Positions 62,314 to 64,000 of a stretch of DNA of 64,000 nt are shown here, piece after piece; within the stretch, counting starts at the first letter, position 1, and each line of letters starts with the position of its first letter. The notes under the pieces are model-generated. The model saw only the letters and a program-made list of their open reading frames with translations. It had not been told where the DNA came from and ran no database searches. The DNA is taken from contig NZ_CP126963.1 of NCBI RefSeq assembly GCF_002871945.2, positions 930,001-994,000 on the forward strand, written 5' to 3'. The translations under genes and the position numbers were made by a program. The stretch comes from Gleimia hominis (lineage in GTDB: Bacteria; Actinomycetota; Actinomycetes; Actinomycetales; Actinomycetaceae).

Positions 62314-62814
62314 TTATCCGACCCGGTGCAGCCAACGCACAGGCACACCTGCGCCCGCATACCGGAACGGTTCCAACTCATCATCCCACGCCTGCCCCAA
62401 CGCCAAGTTCAGACGCTCACGCAACGAAGCTAAATCACTGGAAGACTCCATCGCAGCCCGGACCCTGTCTTCGGGAACCATCATGTTTCCCGACGTGTCC
62501 ATCGGGGCGTGAAAAATCCCAAGGTCCGGCGTATGACACCAACGCGCACCATCGGATCCACGCACCGGTTCCTCCGTGATCTCGTAACGCAAATGCTCCC
62601 ACCCGCGCAGTGCGGATGCCAGCCGGGCCCCCGTTCCAACTGGGCCTACCCAAGAATACTCGGTGCGCACCATACCGGGCGCCGCCGGCTGGTCAGTCCA
62701 CTCCAGGTTCACAGCCTGGTCGAGCACACCGGAGACATTCCACTCCAAGTGTGGACACAGCGCCGGCGGGGTTGAATGCACAAAAAGTACACCGCGCGTA
62801 AAACTCCCGGTCAT
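62314..62814 (-). CDS. DUF3145 family protein
   Basis: Protein of 166 residues from the ATG at 62814, chosen because AAGGAGG lies seven bases upstream; the open frame begins 22 codons earlier. TRGVLFVHSTPPALCPHLEW and a WHTPDLGIFHAPMDTSGN-like WCHTPDLGIFHAPMD are family marks. DUF3145 genes sit beside fatty-acid/ACP genes in actinobacteria. Function unknown. It lies 42 bp upstream of the ACP-like gene, likely cotranscribed. Confidence 0.88.
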   Translation of the reverse strand: MTGSFTRGVLFVHSTPPALCPHLEWNVSGVLDQAVNLEWTDQPAAPGMVRTEYSWVGPVGTGARLASALRGWEHLRYEITEEPVRGSDGARWCHTPDLGIFHAPMDTSGNMMVPEDRVRAAMESSSDLASLRERLNLALGQAWDDELEPFRYAGAGVPVRWLHRVG

Positions 62815-63099
62815 GTCGTTGCCTCCTTCAAGTTGACCAGATCGTCTTCCCCTACGTCCAGCCCTAAGAGACACCCACACGCCTCAGCGGTGTAACAAAC
62901 TATTAAATTCTGAAACTACACTTCCTAGCTGGCAGCTAGACTGATCCAACCGTACTCGCCTGGTCTGCCAGCTAAACAACTGTAGCCGTCACCCTCATTT
63001 TGCCCCACTTTCGCGTGTTACACAAGAGCGCAACATGCCTTATGAAGAACGGTGACACGTCGTACTTGGATGCTGCAGGTACAACGGTGCTCACGCACC

Positions 63100-63211
63100 A
63101 AAAGGCAGCAAGTGCAACGATGCCCGCGTGCCAAAAGGCAGCAAGTGCAACGATGCCCGCGTGCCAAAAGGCAGCAAGTGCAACTATGGCCGCATGTCTA
63201 AAGACTGCAAG
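63100..63211. repeat. Three 33-bp tandem repeats between DUF3145 and def
   Basis: Units start at 63100, 63133 and 63166, with a partial unit from 63199; the first two are identical. They fill the middle of the 440-bp gap 62815-63254. Because 33 is a multiple of three, both strands show repetitive open frames (AAFWHAGIVAL on minus, QKAASATMPAC on plus); neither has a ribosome site. Confidence 0.9.
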
Positions 63212-63254
63212 CACAGTGGTAACAGCGCGGGAGCTTCATGCGCGCGAAGGTAAA

Positions 63255-63746
63255 TCACCCCATAATCTCGCGCACTTGCTTCATGGCCTTACGTCGCATT
63301 GCCCGATCCAAGCGATCTAAGTAGAGCATGCCATCGAGGTGATCGCATTCATGTTGAATACAGCGCCCCATGAGCTCTTCACCCTCAACGACCTTCTTCT
63401 TCCCATCCAAGTCAATGCCCTCGGCCCGGGCATACCAAGCCCGCTTCGTAGGAAACCACAGGTTAGGAACCGACAAGCAACCCTCGTCGCCATCTTGATA
63501 CTCATCCTCAGACAACTCCACAATGCGGGGGTTAAGGATGTAATCCACCTCGCCGTCAATATTCCACGAGAATGCGCGCAGACCAACCCCAATCTGGTTC
63601 GCCGCCAACCCCGCACGACCTTCTTCATCGACGTTCTCTAACAGATCGTCAACTAGGTGCTTAACTGCCTCATCAATCTTTGTAATAGGCTCACACGGAG
63701 TGCGCAGCACCGGGTCCCCAATAACTCGGATATCACGAACCGTCAT
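63255..63746 (-). CDS. def: Peptide deformylase
   Basis: Enzyme of 163 residues removing N-formyl groups from new proteins. Three motifs: [17 protein letters not shown] with the metal Cys, and QHECDHLDG with the two metal His and catalytic Glu. The ATG overlaps the proS stop (ATGA), so both are on one transcript. Confidence 0.95.
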   Translation of the reverse strand: MTVRDIRVIGDPVLRTPCEPITKIDEAVKHLVDDLLENVDEEGRAGLAANQIGVGLRAFSWNIDGEVDYILNPRIVELSEDEYQDGDEGCLSVPNLWFPTKRAWYARAEGIDLDGKKKVVEGEELMGRCIQHECDHLDGMLYLDRLDRAMRRKAMKQVREIMG

Positions 63747-64000
63747 TCGTTTGCCTCCAAATTCGCTTCCAATTGCGCCTTAATAACCTGGGCTGCATCC
63801 GCCACAGGGATCTCACGTGCAGACTTGCCACGCCGATCACGTAGCTCCACCACACCCTGCTTCAAACCGCGCCCAACCACGAGCACGTAAGGCATCCCCA
63901 TCAATTCCGAATCCGCGAACTTTACGCCCGCAGACACCTTCTTCCGGTCGTCATACAACACGTCGAATCCAGCCTTGGACACGGCCGCAGAAATATCCGC
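63743..64000 (-). CDS. proS: Prolyl-tRNA synthetase, C-terminal end (runs off the window)
   Basis: The last 85 codons only. The anticodon-binding domain is seen in [20 protein letters not shown] followed by [12 protein letters not shown], as in bacterial ProS. The frame stays open to the window edge, so the gene continues beyond 64000. Confidence 0.88.
   Translation of the reverse strand, partial: ADISAAVSKAGFDVLYDDRKKVSAGVKFADSELMGMPYVLVVGRGLKQGVVELRDRRGKSAREIPVADAAQVIKAQLEANLEANE

Noticed and set aside
62972..63320. Repetitive frames on both strands over the 33-bp repeats
   Set aside because: Explained by a repeat period divisible by three; no start signals and the plus-strand frame overlaps def.

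Overview
The window reads as chromosomal DNA of an actinobacterium of moderately high GC, probably in or near the Actinomycetales. Support comes from a homodimeric pyruvate dehydrogenase E1 (AceE), the SteA/SteB pair, polyphosphate glucokinase, an autoregulator-led sufR-B-D-C-S-U-T operon, DUF3052 and DUF3145 proteins, a 23S rRNA of about 3.15 kb, and many genes whose start codon sits only a few bases after a -10 box (leaderless style). The block at 18.6-27 kb keeps the order known from Mycobacterium tuberculosis Rv1691-Rv1698, and the aceE end resembles Rv2239c-Rv2244. The genus cannot be named from the sequence alone.

Layout. 0-5.4 kb: a small zinc-finger-like protein, an ABC-F ATPase, a queuosine-precursor transporter with tRNA-guanine transglycosylase, and a CPBP membrane protease. 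5.4-8.9 kb: an AT-rich islet with its own promoter, encoding a secreted four-cysteine peptide followed by a two-gene MacB/FtsX-type ABC exporter. This is the best candidate for an undescribed system, probably a bacteriocin-like cassette. 8.9-15.5 kb: the SUF Fe-S assembly operon with its regulator. 15.5-27 kb: a long minus-strand run of envelope and cell-maintenance genes (Nudix, MurJ, a MraY-like paralogue, SteB, SteA, RecN, NAD kinase, TlyA, a 40-residue small protein, and an RGG-TPR-HAD fusion). 27-31 kb: a copper nitrite reductase operon with two NnrS-like membrane proteins. 31-33.5 kb: a secreted, cell-wall-anchored 5'-nucleotidase.

34-40 kb holds a complete rRNA operon on the minus strand (16S-23S-5S, no spacer tRNA) with a good promoter, keto/amino-skewed spacers and a visible 23S processing stem. 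40-49.4 kb: TyrS, ArgH, ArgG, ArgR, a flavodoxin-like protein and PheT/PheS. 49.5-56.4 kb: PanB, methionine aminopeptidase, polyphosphate glucokinase, RNase P RNA, YaaA, MntH, a coiled-coil protein with an eroded zinc ribbon, and a Nif3-family protein. 56.4-58.4 kb: an accessory-looking stretch with tandem repeats, a His-rich 47-residue protein, tRNA-Val and two small hydrophobic proteins. 58.4-64 kb: DUF3052, AceE, a degenerate acyl-carrier-like protein, DUF3145, a 33-bp tandem repeat, peptide deformylase and the 3' end of proS.

The genes are mostly housekeeping (translation, tRNA modification, Fe-S assembly, arginine synthesis, central carbon). The novelty lies in the peptide/exporter islet, several translationally coupled small ORFs, recurrent 22-33 bp tandem repeats between genes, and conserved families that have lost their diagnostic residues.
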